Assembly (NCBI GenBank): GCA_033030425.1 | Contig: JAUFSD010000007.1 | Coordinates: 1,612,001-1,676,000 of the forward strand | Direction of reading: 5' to 3' | Length of the DNA: 64,000 bases | DNA from: Verpa conica | Lineage: Eukaryota; Ascomycota; Pezizomycetes; Pezizales; Morchellaceae | In this document: piece after piece, positions 1-13,446 of the stretch | Numbering within the stretch: the first letter of the stretch is position 1 | Layout of the letters: the number at the start of each line of letters is the position of its first letter | The notes under the pieces: generated by a model | The model's database searches: none | What the model was told of the DNA's origin: nothing | What the model saw: only the letters and a program-made list of their open reading frames with translations | Made by a program: the position numbers and the translations under genes

Positions 1-3000
1 GGAAATATGCGGGTGCAAATTTGATAAACGCAGCCGTTTCAATTGGTGCCAAAGCCTTTAATACAAACCTCTCATCCTGTGTCTTTAGGAAAACCGACTT
101 GGTCTTACCCCCTTTCGAGTCCCATTTGATGCACCGCGACAAAGATTCAACGTATCGATCAGCAACACCGCAGTTCCTTCTCAGTGCATCGAACTGTTCT
201 GCGAAGAAGATCTTGCAGAACATCTTTGCAGAACCCTCTTGAAACTCTGTTCGTCATAAAATTATATTTTTTAGTACGAATTAGAAAAAGGAGACTAGAG
301 GTGGAGACGTACGATATTTAAGATGTGTTCCTGTAGTTCTGAGCAGTGATCTTTCGAGTTCAGGATGTTCATCCGCATTAAACGAAGTAGGCCGGGCGCA
401 GTCTTCAGAATTCTTTGGACCTTCATCAGCACTACGAATCGCATCAAGCTTCCTAGAATAGTCCTCGCAGCTGAGAGCAAATGCAATGAGAGAGCTGGGT
501 TCATCTTCACGAACGATGACGTCAGAGTCATTAAAAACATGATCTGTTGGATGACTGTATTCCTAAAGTCAGTAATGAAGGCTCTGAATAATTATCGGTA
601 AAAAAAAACACAGGCCAGAACGTACAGAGGATACTCGAGTGAAGACCATCCACTGGCTGAGCGCTCAGCCCAGAAGTTTGAAAGCATTTTCATCCAGGCA
701 GATTTCTCGTGTTTAGGTATTAATGGAGTATCTGGATTTGGCGGTAACACGTCTATAATTGGAGGCTGGATGGCTTCGTGATCGCTTGCGGTGGAAAGTT
801 CACCATCACTCACGTCAACGTCGGATTGTATCAAGCGGTCAGGTCGTGTAATATCTTCTATTTGCTCTCCAATGGGTTCATCCGGGGTTATCGTAACTTC
901 AGATGGCGAAAACTCTTGTGGAGAATCGGCCTGGATCGTCGAATCCGTGCTCTCAGTCATGTTGCTGGTCTCTCGACTAGGAGGAATGGGCTCAGGTGGT
1001 TCCTCATCAGAGACTTCCTCAACGGCTTCTCTGACGTTGCGGTAGACTTCTACTATAGGCCTTGAAGTTGCTACGGGAAGTGCCCTAGTCCTTTTGGCTG
1101 CAGATAGACGTTTCTCTCTAGCCCTCTCTTTCTCGAACTCTCTGCTCAGCTGGTCGAAGTGCTTTGCCCAGGTTGAAACCTTAGTGTTTTCCTTGCGTTT
1201 CGGAGGTCCAGGAACTGATCGGGGGATTTGGGTTTCCTTAATTTGAGGAGGTTTCTTAGAGAGAGAGGTCAACCGATATCTTTCCATCTTCTTATCAGCC
1301 TTTGCTTTTTCTGCGTTTTGTTTGCGAAGGGTTTCCGTCACTGTGGGTTTTTTGATCGAAAAGGTTTGTGCCTGCGTTAAGGGCCTCAACCCTGACGGAG
1401 TTGCTTCTGAATTCTTTCGTTGGGGCACATGTGGGGTAGATTGTGTTCGGTTGAGAGGGGGTGCTGCCAGCTTTCGCCTTGTATCTACCAGTCTTGGAAT
1501 TGAAGATGTGTTACTAATAGGTGGTCGCTCGCGCTCAAGGGATAGTCGTTCGAGAGATGTCCGAGGGCCAGGATTCTTTACGGATTCGTTTGGCGTATCC
1601 CCATCTGATTTTGCGCCCTCTGATTCTACAAGCGCTGGACTGGATCTAACCTTGGGGTGGATGGGAACTGTAGGGCTATTTGGTGCGGATGGCTCCGGCG
1701 TCGTAGGTTTTAGAGTCGCTTGCTCAAGAGAGGTTTCTTGTCTAGGAGTTAAATCGTCTATAGATTCGAATTGACTAAGTCCTTCTTGCCTAGACATTGG
1801 CTCTGGAGTGACGGTATTAATGCTAGACGCATCCTCGTTATCCTCAGCATTTTCCTCCTTCTCGTTTTTAGCCGACTTCTCTTTGCTACTCTCAATATCA
1901 TCCTCAACCACCGAGGCAAGAACATCATGCGCCTGCTTGGATAACATCTCAGCCGGAGAAGTAGCTAGTTCTATAGTCCCATCGATAGTAGAGGCAGCTT
2001 TACCGATCTCCTCTTTTTCAGGCGTCTGCGTACGTTCTTCAGACGGTAGATTAGGCGTTGAAGAATTATCGATAAAGATTTTCTTGAGCTGTAGCGTTGC
2101 CAACCTACGGATATCCTTTTCTGAGGGGAAATAATTATTATCGAAGGCACTGAACCTTGCGTCCCAATCGACCACTCTCTCTTGCAGGGCTCGCAAGGCC
2201 CGATTTAGAGGTATGATCTCAAAGTACTTCGACTTGTTATACTTCTCTTGGAGCTTCTTAATCAACCAGCTGTGCTCGTCCTCTGCTTGTGTGGTGAGGG
2301 TTTCAATCTCTGCTTTACAGGCTTCGATTTTATTGGGTGTTACGGAATCGATATTGATGCTTCTTAGACGGGATTTGACTGATGAGAAGAAACGGTTCGC
2401 CCTTTCCTCATGCTGCAAGTACTGTTCATTCTTGATCCGTAAATCGATCTCTGGCTTATACGTAATTTTTGTACGGGGAACCACAATCTCCAATAGGTCA
2501 ATCGGATCATACTGAAAAACCACAGTCAAGCCTCGATAACCAAAACACCTAACGTGATCGCGATTCAAATCGTGTGGACAATTTCCAGCCTTCAGCTTCA
2601 TTTCAGAACTCCAGAAGGCAAGCTCAAGATATTTACCAAAGGAATATTTCCAAGTACTCTCAGACATCGGAATGGCGGGTGTATTGGTGTTTGGACAGAC
2701 TTTGCAGTAGCTCCACATGAGGATTGTATCCTGCATCCCTTGGATGGGGCATGCCATCTTATCGCTTACTAGAACACTGACTCGTGCCTGGCCATGAACA
2801 TAGGATCGGTGGTGGTCAACCATCTCCTTGTCACAAGTATCCGACTCACACCTCTTATTCGCAGTATCGCAGAGAAGCTCAACATACTGCCCCAAGGTGC
2901 AATCAGATTTCCCAAGTGGCCAGTCCATGCCCTGGAAATAGAACTCCAACCTGCGGATCTCTGGTCCTTCACATGGGACAGTGGTTAAGGTGCATACCAA

Positions 3001-6000
3001 GCTGTAAAGAATTGCGATATTCTGGTGGGCGTAAGGGTCAAACAAATCGTCATACTGAGTTAAATAGTTCTCCCACTGTTTTTTTTGAGTCTCGTAGACG
3101 TGATATGCCTTGTCGTATTCGGCATCGTGAATGGCGCGCAATACCTCCATCATCTTCTTCGTTCCATTCTTGACATTTGCATCCACCATCTCTGGCTGAA
3201 TCAACTCGAACTTCTCGATCACTTTATTTGGATCGGCAGATTTCTCATTCTCAATATGTTCCTCGAACTCTCCTACTCTTTCATTGGACTCAGTCTCCTC
3301 ATCTTCCTCAGCCACTTGACTATCCCTCAATCTCTTCAGATACACAAGTTTTCTTTCCAATTCCCTCGCACGCATTAGAAGGTATGGCTGCATATACTTG
3401 ACAAATGGTGATGCGGAAAGAACTTTTGTCTCATGATTCCTCACCATATCCTCGTAGTACGTCGGCATGGGAATATCATCCGGTACTCCACCTGCTAAAG
3501 ACTCGGCTTTCTCCAATCTAGAGGTCGACGGTTTTTCCGAGATTTTTTCTTGACTTAATATCTCTAAGGCCTCTTCTGACAAAGATGTCTCTTCTGGGTC
3601 GTTAGGTAGCGGAGTAGCAATTGGGATATCCGTTTTCGGGACATTTGTAGAAACAGTAACTGGCGTGTGGCTGGTAGATGAAGGGATATTCACAAACTCA
3701 TCTCTCATCAAACAAGTCTCGAGTTTTAAGTTGTAAACGACGTAAACCATTAGCTCTGTGATTTGCTTGACGACAGCGAGAGTTTCCATATCACCTCCCC
3801 TTAACACAATTGTGCAGCCTAGCTCCTTTGGGCAACCAGAGAGGTACATAAACGTCTTTTTCCTTCCTGGGATGTCGTCGTGCACAAATGTCTTGACGTC
3901 AAATGAAGCACACCGGCCAACTCGGAAATTGTGTAGTAGTAGTTTGTCCACCGACGAACAAATATCTGCCTTTGCACATCGCGCCACAGCCTCGATAACT
4001 GATGGTTTCACAAGATGTGTTGTTGCTACATTCGCCTGTGAGAGAAGCTGTAAAGCAACACCGGAGATATTTTTCTCGACTAGAAGTAACGTTGGTTTTA
4101 GCGAAGTGATACGAGCGACCATTTTCTGGAGATAGTCTTTCTCTTGTGCAATAACTGGCTCGAGACTCATGAGCTGCTGTTGATGCCGCTGATACTCAAT
4201 TGGAAAAGTAACAACGACTATCCTCGGGTGAGATAGGCTTCGTGGCATACTCTTTAACGCCAGGTTCTTTGTAAATACGACGCCAGAAACATAGTTTGTG
4301 TCACCGGGATTTCCACCTGGAATTCTCTTAACCTTAACATAATGCCGAATATCTATGTCATCACCATCACGGATATCAGGGTTTAGGTCATCAGTGCTCT
4401 TGAGCAGGATAGGCATAAGTGCTCGCTCCCACTTTTCCACCTCTTTGATATTTGCATCACTAAGCAACTGGCGGAGAAGTGTCCGGACATGCTGAAGACT
4501 TGCTGTGTTGAGCTCGATAGACGGTGCTAAAGGTCCTCTCATTGACGCACTTCTTGAGGTTCGTGGGGAAGGCATGGCGTTGTTCCCGGGTCCACCAAAT
4601 GCCGAAGAATCGCTCACGCTTCCCACCAGTGATCGCATGAGATTGCGATGGCCCTTGCCTCTAGTAACTGGTCGTGGCTGAATACTTCCAAGGAAGCTTG
4701 AGTTGCGTTTTCTGGAGGACCTTGTGGGGAGCAGCAGCCCATTCTTACCACTATCACTCCCACCACCAGCGTTTAACATCGCATTGATTCCATTAATACT
4801 TGCGGCCTTTCGGATCTTCGACCTTGTAGACCCAGTCCCATTGAAGGCTCCAGACAGACCTGCTTGACCACTCTGCGAACCCGTTGCAGAAGTCGAGAAA
4901 AGGTTTCCAAAGGCTTCCCCGTATTTTGGCGCAATAGTTGCAAATATACTCATTTCTTCATCATCACCGGCATCATCACTCATGTACGGTGCTAGATCGG
5001 GATCAATGATGCTATCCGAATGAAACGCTGGGAGGGTCCCTTGTAATCCAAGTTCATCCGCCAAATTTCGATGGAAAGGCGCGCGTTCATTGGCATTTGC
5101 AGCTGGAAACCATCGATGGGAGCGGGAATTTTGATGCTTGTGATGGTGATGTGAATGTGAATGGGAGTGTGAATGACCATGTTGAGGAAGCTTTAACGCA
5201 TTTGCAGTAAGTGGCCTAGAAAATGACATGGGTGACTTCCCAGACCGCGAAGAGGGAGGCCGGGGGGGGGATGGTATCTCAGGGTTGATTTCAAGGATTT
5301 GGGAGCGTCGATTCGGGTTACTACCAGCAGTAATTCTAGACGCTGGGATAGCCATTAGTGGTGTAGTTGCGGGGCGTGCATCTCTGGGCATGCTGAAACC
5401 GGGTGTCATTGGATCTCCTATTGGGGTACCAACTAAGCTTCCGGGGCCAGACTGCATTTCGTTCCGTTGATCAATTGGCTGGTGGATATGAAACACAGAT
5501 GATGGCGAGAAATCGTCTTCTGATTCTGACTCATCCTGATATTCATTCACGATTTCAAGACATGGGCTGCAGACTCGCATGGACCCCTGGTGCTGAAATC
5601 TATCCCCAGATATTAAGGTTGTGCATTTTGAACAAAATATTTGACCACAAAGCCCTATTAAAAGTGTTATTAGTGATTTTTTTGTAATATTTATCTCTAG
5701 GGAAATAGCTAGATGTATAGGGACAAGTAACAAGCAAGTTTCATAAATATAGTTTGTCCGATATCCACCCCCGCAAAAAGTGAATCAAGGTTGAAACTTA
5801 CGACAATGATGTTTTCTTCGGAAGACCCCAAATGTATTCGCACACAAAAAACATTCTTTGCAGACTTCATCTTTCATCCAGAAGTCGCTAGTTAGATTTC
5901 CCATCCTCAACTGCCTCAAAGCTTTGCTAACAGCTTCCGAATTTCCTGTTCCTATTCCACCATTAGGACCTGTATTTCCCCCATTGACCATTCCGTCTTG

Positions 6001-7596
6001 GAAGCCTTCCCGGTATTGGTAGATCGAAGAGCCCCCACTACGTTTTCCGATATCAGCTGTTGATGTTGCGTCTTGACTGGACCCTGACTCTGAGCTTTCT
6101 TCACGAGTAATAGAGAATCCTGGAAGAAGGTTGGCTTGGTCTGTACTGATTCGTGGTATTGGTGGCGGTGGCCGTTTTTTCTTCGTAGTTTCCCCAGTCA
6201 TGGGGGAATTTGGTGGTGGCAAAGAGAGTTTCCCAGAAATATTTGTTTGTATTTGTTGGTGTAATGTCGGTGAACTTATGCTCTCTTGTGGCGGTAAGCT
6301 CATAACTGATTTGGCGACTGCAGTTGGACTTGTAACCGGTGACGAAAGGATGCTGTTCACATAAGGGACACCATTTGACTCTAATAGTGCCCCGCTAACT
6401 ACATCGTTACTAGTTGTAGGAGGTGGCAAATGATTAGAGTTATTGATATTGAGCGGTGCAGGTGCATCTTTACTTGAGGACCTTTGAATTGAAGCTGGCT
6501 GGTTCTCAGGTGAAAACCCAGCAACTTTTATTGACTGAGATGCCTTACTTCCATATGTTCCAGGTTTGCTACTATTATGGCCGCCCGGCAACCTGGAATT
6601 CAGCAAGACCACATCATCATCGCTGCTATCGCTAATAGCACCCTCGCCCTCCGACGTCGAACTGTCGAACCCCTCATCATCATCTTCTGCTCTTGCACTA
6701 TTTTTACCCTGGGCTATTTTATTTACGGGTATAGGCGGGTACCCAACTGTCCCACCCACTATTGTTCCGGTTGCTCCTAAAAGTGCATTCACAGTTGACT
6801 TCTCCACTGCCTTTTCCTTTGCCGAGTTTTGTAGGGTAGCGGCACTATCTTTTCGGCTGACATCTGACATCCCTTTCACACCTAGCCCTGGACTGGTGAG
6901 TGAAACAAACTCGGAGCCATCTCCATCTCTAAATACAGTTACTTGTGCCAGCGAGGGACCAGGCGCTCCTGAGTTTGAAGCTCGAAGGTTAACTTTTCTC
7001 AATGCGGCCGGGGGTGCATAATCCCCCATAGCTGTACTTGTCATGGAGTTATTACTCGATACTCTAGATGTTGACTGGAGAGATGATGGGGAGTCGGTTC
7101 TTGGGTATTTGCTAAAATGGGACTTTATAGGTGATAATGGTGACGTAGGCATTGTTGGGTAGTTTGAGTCTTCGGAATCGACCGTCACTGAAGACATGAA
7201 TGAATCTCTGCTGTCCGCATGGCCTTGGTATCTGTCACTTCTTATCGAACCAAGCGACATCCTTGAGATTCCGCCTCCATCCCTTCCAGGAACAGTAACA
7301 ACATCCCTGACTGCCGAGGCAACACGCTTGACCCGTGAGTATAGCTTGTTGAGCGATAACTGTTCTGTAGATCCGCTAGGTGGGGATGCGAGGGAAAAGG
7401 ATGTAAGTCCAGGAGTTTGAGATGAAGAGGCGTGTATTTGCTCTAAGTCTGCTGGTGGCGGGGGAGTTGAGTCCAGTGAATATAAGGTTTGGGATAGCGA
7501 CATCACTGAGCCACGTCGTGGACGTTCTATAACATGGTCCGGGATAGATGAGGCTGTTTGCGGGTCCGTCGCCTCTGCCCGTCGGAAGGAAAACAT
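1..7596 (-). CDS. FAB1: 1-phosphatidylinositol-3-phosphate 5-kinase, C-terminus cut by window edge
   Basis: PIKfyve/Fab1 makes PI(3,5)P2 from PI3P on endosome and vacuole membranes. Exons on the minus strand: 7596-5802, 5654-626, 554-313, 246-1; introns 5655-5801, 555-625 and 247-312 all have GT-AG ends and keep frame. The FYVE zinc finger (about residues 575-640) spans the first intron: the RKHHCR motif is formed exactly by the join. A Cpn60/TCP1-like domain follows (about 1030-1280, including PKELGCTIVLRGG), then the PIP-kinase domain from about residue 2275, with HVFNDSDVIVREDEPSSLIA, KMFCKIFFAEQFDALR and FVLKALAPIETAAF. The catalytic end lies beyond position 1. The N-terminal 570 residues are Ser/Pro-rich, and a His/Ser-repeat stretch lies near nucleotides 5140-5190. 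At least 2437 codons are present, long but usual for this family. Identification is certain; the start at 7596 is the first ATG of the open frame. Confidence 0.96.
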
Positions 7597-8552
7597 TCAA
7601 GGTTTAGATGCAAGCCTTTGGGCTTGCTTGTTGTGATCACAGTATGAGTAAATAAGATTGAGAACGATATTCCTTGGGTATTCAAGTGTAGACACGAGTA
7701 AGTGCGAAGAGGGGTAGGCAAGCTCACTTGGCTGCTCGGTGGATGGGTTAAGCAAGTCGTGGTAAGGGTTTAGAATCCCGTAGTATTTTCACGGTAGCCG
7801 TAAAACTCCTCGATTGTAGCCGCGAACCTAAACAGCTGGGTCTGACTCGACTACTCGCGGGTATATGTAACCACTGAGCAAAGTTCTGGAGCTGGCGAAA
7901 CGTACTGTGACGATAGTGGAACAAGGATATGATGGCTGGGATGTTGCCCTAGTAGGTAGCATATCATAAGAAAATCACCACCACTTAAAAAAAGAGTTTG
8001 AATACCATGCTTCCTCTGCAGGGCGAATCACGGGCAATTATTCCTAGGCAGCTATCTATTGGCGTGAGGTTGGATGCAGCTGCACCTGACGGCTCCTTGC
8101 TTTCCTGGACAAAGCTCACCTATCACAAAGCTGACATAATCATATGTGCCGGTACCTCTCGCTTATGCGGTAGACCCCGCGCTAGCTACTTTAGTTATTG
8201 GCGCAGGTCTGAAGGTCACGGGACTAATCAATTAACGGACGACATGTCAGCATAGGTGATTGACTACCCTGCAAAAAAAACATTGATCTCCGACGAGTTT
8301 CTTTCTAAACTTCCTATACTCGGCATTTCTGGCGGCGGTATTCAGTTTCTTTGTGTGCTAACTAGCGCGAGCCGCTACTTCAACAACCCGACGCGTGCGT
8401 ACATTCCGGAACGGACGACGCGTTTTCCTTTCACGACTAATTCTATTACACTGCAGGACTAAGAGATGAGATAGTTTCATAACGTCAAACAATCATCCTC
8501 AATGTCCAATTATCTGCGGAATCCCTGGGTATCGGCGGTGGTTTGCACGGAG
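7597..8552. other. Intergenic region between FAB1 and the divergent 8901 gene
   Basis: This stretch of about 950 bases probably holds the FAB1 promoter. I see no RNA gene or convincing coding region. An open frame at 7998-8255 has no coding-like composition or start context. Confidence 0.5.
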
Positions 8553-8765
8553 CTAGCCAGCGCTCTTGAAAAACGGGATCGGGGGTCTTTCCAAGGCAGC
8601 GAGGCCTTCAGTACCATCGGCCCACTGGGGGAACTGCAACTCCCTGGTCGTAAGAGCAAACCGCTGCAGGTTCTCCAAGTAAGCTTCCTTAACCTTCTCC
8701 GGTACCCATTTTATTCCCTTGAATCTATAGCTATGATACCTATACATATGATGATCACCAAACAT
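8553..8765 (-). CDS. Small hypothetical protein, 70 aa
   Basis: This is an ATG-to-stop frame of 70 codons with coding-like composition: a basic aromatic N-terminus (MFGDHHMYRYHSYRFKGIKW), then a helix-like stretch with KVKEAYLENLQRFALTTREL and an acidic/aromatic segment (QFPQWADGTEG). I do not recognise it. It lies between the divergent FAB1 and 8901 genes and ends 5' of the latter, so it may be a real small gene, for instance of a small mitochondrial-type protein, or an exon of a larger spliced gene whose other parts I could not find. No flanking splice sites give a clear extension. Confidence 0.35.
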   Translation of the reverse strand: MFGDHHMYRYHSYRFKGIKWVPEKVKEAYLENLQRFALTTRELQFPQWADGTEGLAALERPPIPFFKSAG

Positions 8766-8900
8766 AACTTTCGTTCAACCGTATCGAAGTAAATCTCTTG
8801 TGGAAAACTAGAATACCTGATTCTATCATTTGCTACGAACAAATCTATCCTTTTTCTCCTGGAGTTAGTTCGGCTCAGCTTCTAACATTCTGCCATTTTG

Positions 8901-11900
8901 ATGGATAGTTTATTTCCTACGAGGACCCCTACACTGCCATCTTGTCTGATAAAAGTGTTTTTATCACCTGCAAGTTCTCTTCCGAGGCCAGATCAAATTA
9001 TGAGGGTTCCAATAGGCGTTTATCGGCATTGAAGGGGGGTATAATTAAAGTTAATTCTTATAAAATCTGTTTTTTTGGAGTTGATGGGGTTTTGTTCTGG
9101 AAGGGGGGCACTCATCAAGCTCAAGCTGAGGGTGAGACAACATCTCGGAAAACAGACAAGGGAGCCAAAAACAGTACCCAGAACGATAATATTGGGAGTA
9201 GTAAGTCAGTATCAAAGGACTTTGATACAGGGAATACAGACATCAACTTCAAGGCTCTTCATATACCAGAGCCAGTGCTTTTTATTACTGATTTTACTCT
9301 TATTGGCTCAGAGGGTTCATCTACTTTTGGGAGGCCGGTGGTTATATCCTCAAGAACAGACATTAGAGAGCTTTTATCAGGTTTACCAAGGAAAGAATAT
9401 TCTGAAGACGAAATATCGGTGAGCCTCAAGCAAACTGGTCGGCCTTCGGCTGGTGCAAATACAGCATCTCATCAAGAAGATAAAGGGAAGGGTGATAAAT
9501 ACCAGAAAGGCAATCGTCCATCCCAGGGAAATTCTTCGCGCAAGGATGTTTCATCTAGACCATCAAAGTCTCCGAAAGACATGTACAGTTCAGATGACGA
9601 GATTCGCTCTCAGCCTGATATAGGGGACGACGGCGATATCAGCTCGCAGGAGGATTCGCAACTACCATTCGCAACTCAAGCTCCCCCGAGTTTTTCTACC
9701 ACATATGATGATCTCGATTTTTCCACAAAGGCAGGTCCAAAAAGCGAAGCACATGCAAAGTCTCCTTCATCAAGCCCACTTAAAAGCCCTTCTGGATCAA
9801 TAGGCCACTTACCGCAGGTGGTCATCAGAAAATCCCTGGAAAAGAAAAAAGACCCAAGACCTCATCAAGCTAGGAAAAATGCCGAGCAAACCAAAAGTCT
9901 TAGTACAAAACAAAGATTTATAAACTATGCTGATGGGTCAGATTCTGAAGGAACTGCAGCTGGTTCGGTCAAGACAGGTAGATTAAAGGGCATATCCGAA
10001 GGAACTGCCAACCGGAATAAACGGAAACGAGACAGACTAGATGACTCTTCTATACCTGGTTCAGGGTCGGTTAATTTAAGAAATGGTAAAAGACTTCCGA
10101 TCCATGAGGGTTGGCAAGGTATGAGAGAGATTACGAAGGAGGAGACCATTATTCCCAAGGACCAGCAAGAGATATTAGATCGGCCTGAATGTAAGTGATT
10201 TTCTAAGTCGTTCCATAATGGCTGTCTTCCCTACATCTATTTTTTTGTAAGTATTGTATTTAGGCATATCTGAATGTTTTTGTATCATTCTCTTATCCCA
10301 TTCTTCATATGATGTTTAACAGATGATTTGGATATGTTATACAGTCCCCGACTTTTGGGGATAATAAAATCTCTTTTTGTTTTGTATTAATGGAGTCAAA
10401 AGGACTTAGCACAATAACTTATTTTAGCAATTTACTAACCATTCATTCGTAGCCTGGTATCCCTACAAAAACATGCATCACGTCTCTGGTTACGACGCTA
10501 TTTCTAAGGCTCAGCTGATACCAAAATCACATCCACCCCGTGAACGTACTCCACCTCTTCATGTTCAAGCCGTCGTGCCTGCTGTTATTACTCCTAAATT
10601 ACCATCATCACCCTCTTCATCGAGCTTGACTTGGTCATCTAGTCCCGAAAGATCTCCAGTGAGAGATGTGAACGCGATGCCGCCACATAGCAGCATGCCT
10701 CCTGCCTCACCATCACAGCGTGCTGGGAGATGGAGTGGACAGGCTAATGGACAGGGGAATCCTGAAAGCACCGATGGGAGTATATATCAACCTGATCAAG
10801 CGTCTATGCAAAGGGAAGTCAAGGAGCGAGAGAGTAAAAATTCACGTATTCAATCTTCTCCTCCCAGCGACTTGGGAGATAAATTGAATGATACGAGTAA
10901 GCGTGTCACACGCGCAGCAAATGGGATCTCGAAGAAGGCACCGGTGGACCCAAATAATGTGGTATGCTAATTCCCCTGATTTTTCTGCAACTATTCTAAC
11001 AAACTTGTGTAGGAACCCTCAAGAATGGCAAAAGCTGGTCAAAAACTTAGGTTGCCTATAGCTCGGAAACGCCGTCGTTCTGAATCTGAACCAGAAGAGG
11101 TGTCTAACGAAGACTACGAGTCTTCGGAAGATGAAGATATCCATGAGCTCATTAATGATCCTGGCCTTCCGGTTGGTGTGGTGAATCCGGATGGACGTAC
11201 ACGGGTTGATATATTTGGTAGTATATTAAAAGCCCAGCAGGTGGCGCTATGGGAGAAACAGAAAAAGCGGGCACAGGAACCAAGGGGAGGTACTGACGGT
11301 GGGACTGAGGATGATAATAGCGGGGCACAAAGTGGTGACGATGCATCAGATAAACCGCCTGAATCTGGCGGGGGTGGTGTGGGCAGTAGTGGCTTTAGGG
11401 CTGCTGTACAGAAGATGATGGGGTCTACTTCGTTAAGCTCTTCCGGTGTGAACCAAACTCAAGAATCTCCCCTAGAAATCAAGGGTGTAGGTAATCACTC
11501 ACACAGTGAAGGAGTGCCTGAGTTAGGGAATGGCCCTACGGATTTTGTAGAAGAGGGCCCCACTCCGAGTGTTGTTCAACCAGCCAATAATTCCGAAATT
11601 GTCGAGTCCCTTCTCCCATCTGAACATAATAAAACGTCTCCTCCAAACTTAGAAAGAGATAAGGCCCTAGAACCTGTGCCCGAATCGTCGGTTGAACTAC
11701 CCATGGCCGAACCGATGGATGTCGATGACCCGCAAGCTATTATAAATAGCGAGACGGTTGTATCTAAAGATCAAAAAGGTGAGTACTTTTCCTGCAAAAT
11801 TTTATTCTTATCTCAAAATATGATTGCTTTTTAACACAAAAGCAGCAAAAATCCTAGGTGATAGCCTTAGCACAGCCATATTGCTGCAAACCTCATCCGC

Positions 11901-13446
11901 CCCAGAGGTGTTAAATCTTTCTGGCAGCCAGGAATCTAGAAATATCATCACACCCTCTCTTCCATCATCTGCCAGTATTGCTCCAACTATTCAGGTCGAA
12001 GAAACACCATATCGCAAAGGGTTGAAGGTTGTGTGCGGGGGAGATTCAAGCCCTACGGCTTCAAGGTTACGCACTGGCCCAGGATATCTCGAGGATGGGT
12101 CCGATGATATAACACGTATACCAGGAACAAATACAGAAGAGCTACATAACTCTACAGTACCTACTTCACCTCGGATAGTCCAAAGTTCAACTACCAGCCG
12201 AGGGAGTCCATCTGAAAGTCAGGTGGTATCACTCAACCGTGTATCATCACCTTTAGAATCAGAAAGCCATACGGTAGATCTTCCGGATGACTTTGTTATG
12301 TCACAGCAGCAGCTACAACGTGAGTTTCTAGAACACGAACATATGGAGGTTGAAGTGCCTGCTACTTCAGAAGTGGAGGAGACTAGAATAGAGGATGATA
12401 TCCGATCCAAGCCCCCTCCAGTTTTTAAACTTCCTAAGTCCGCGCCAGAGAAGGCTAGGAAGGTTCTCAAGGCTATCGATTTTGAAAGCCAAGAGATCAG
12501 TGCAGCGGCTAATGCCAACCGTGTCTCAAGCATGCTAGAGGAACAGAAGAGGGAATTTATGGGTTCGGAGCGTGCATATGAATTTGAGGATCTGTTCCAA
12601 GGGAGCACATCTTCCCTAGAAAACGAGAGCTTAAGTCAAGAACTAGGAGCTGGGGTCTCTAAGGGTAATTCCTCGCCGGAGGTCATTAACATTCAGAGCT
12701 CGCCGTCAGTATCGAGACATTTATCGGTTGGGTCTGATGAGGATATGGATTCAGATTCATCTCAGCTAAATACTCGCAAGCGCCCTCAGTCGCCACCCTT
12801 GGAAATCTCCATACCAACAAAGAAACCACGAACTAATAGTGAATCTCCGGACAAAACCAGTAGTCGCTTAGCCTCCGTCCCACCCCCCTGTGTTGCGATG
12901 TATGAGAAAGTTAAAACTCCTACAAAGCCACCAGGCGAACCATCACCTAAATTTACAATTAAGGAGCCACTCGAAGAAGATCTAGAGCTTAGTAATGATG
13001 ACCCTATGGCTGGCTTCCTGGATATCGCTTCTCCAGGTGAGGGCGACGATTTTGAGCCATCTTGGCCACCTCAAGCATCATCAGAGCCGGAAATGTATTC
13101 CGGTATCCGCAAAAGACATCTCCATGTGCCCGGCTATGAGAAGCTCACCGATGACCAAAAGAAAGAGCTTGATATAAGAAGACAAGAATATTTTGGTGTA
13201 AAGACATCCTCTGAGAGATTGTTCTCGGTAGAGCTGCAACGCAGTATGCAAAAAGCCTCTTCATCTTCGGAGAAAGCAAAGAGCGAAGAGATTGCTGAAA
13301 GGGTAAAGCGGAAGGAGGATGAATGGTATCGCGATGAAGACACACCAATGAAAGTGTTCTTTAGGAAATTCAAGGAGCTGAAACAAGTGAAGGCAGAGCT
13401 AGCTATACGAGAGAGGGAAGGTGGTGTGAGTAGCGACAATGCTTGA
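8901..13446 (+). CDS. Large disordered protein of unknown function, five exons, 1360 aa
   Basis: Exons 8901-9017, 9104-10190, 10453-10961, 11013-11778 and 11843-13446 join in frame to 1360 codons. Introns 2-4 have strong signals (GTAAGT, GTATGC, GTGAGT donors; TTCTAAC branch before 11013). The first intron (donor GTTTAT) is the weakest join and the start at 8901 is inferred. The protein is Ser/Pro/Glu-rich and mostly disordered, with basic patches such as NRNKRKRDR that suggest a nuclear location. Two Ser-flanked hydrophobic motifs (PEVLNLSG, SPEVINIQSS) look like SUMO-interaction motifs. More ordered segments are SWYPYKNMHHVSGYDA after intron 2 and a charged helical C-terminus (KRKEDEWYRDEDTPMKVFFR). 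No catalytic domain is visible and I do not recognise the family. A chromatin or DNA-repair scaffold is a guess only. Confidence 0.75.

Noticed and set aside
7998..8255. 85-codon plus-strand frame upstream of the 8901 gene
   Set aside because: No coding bias, no domain, and no reasonable splice link to the downstream gene.
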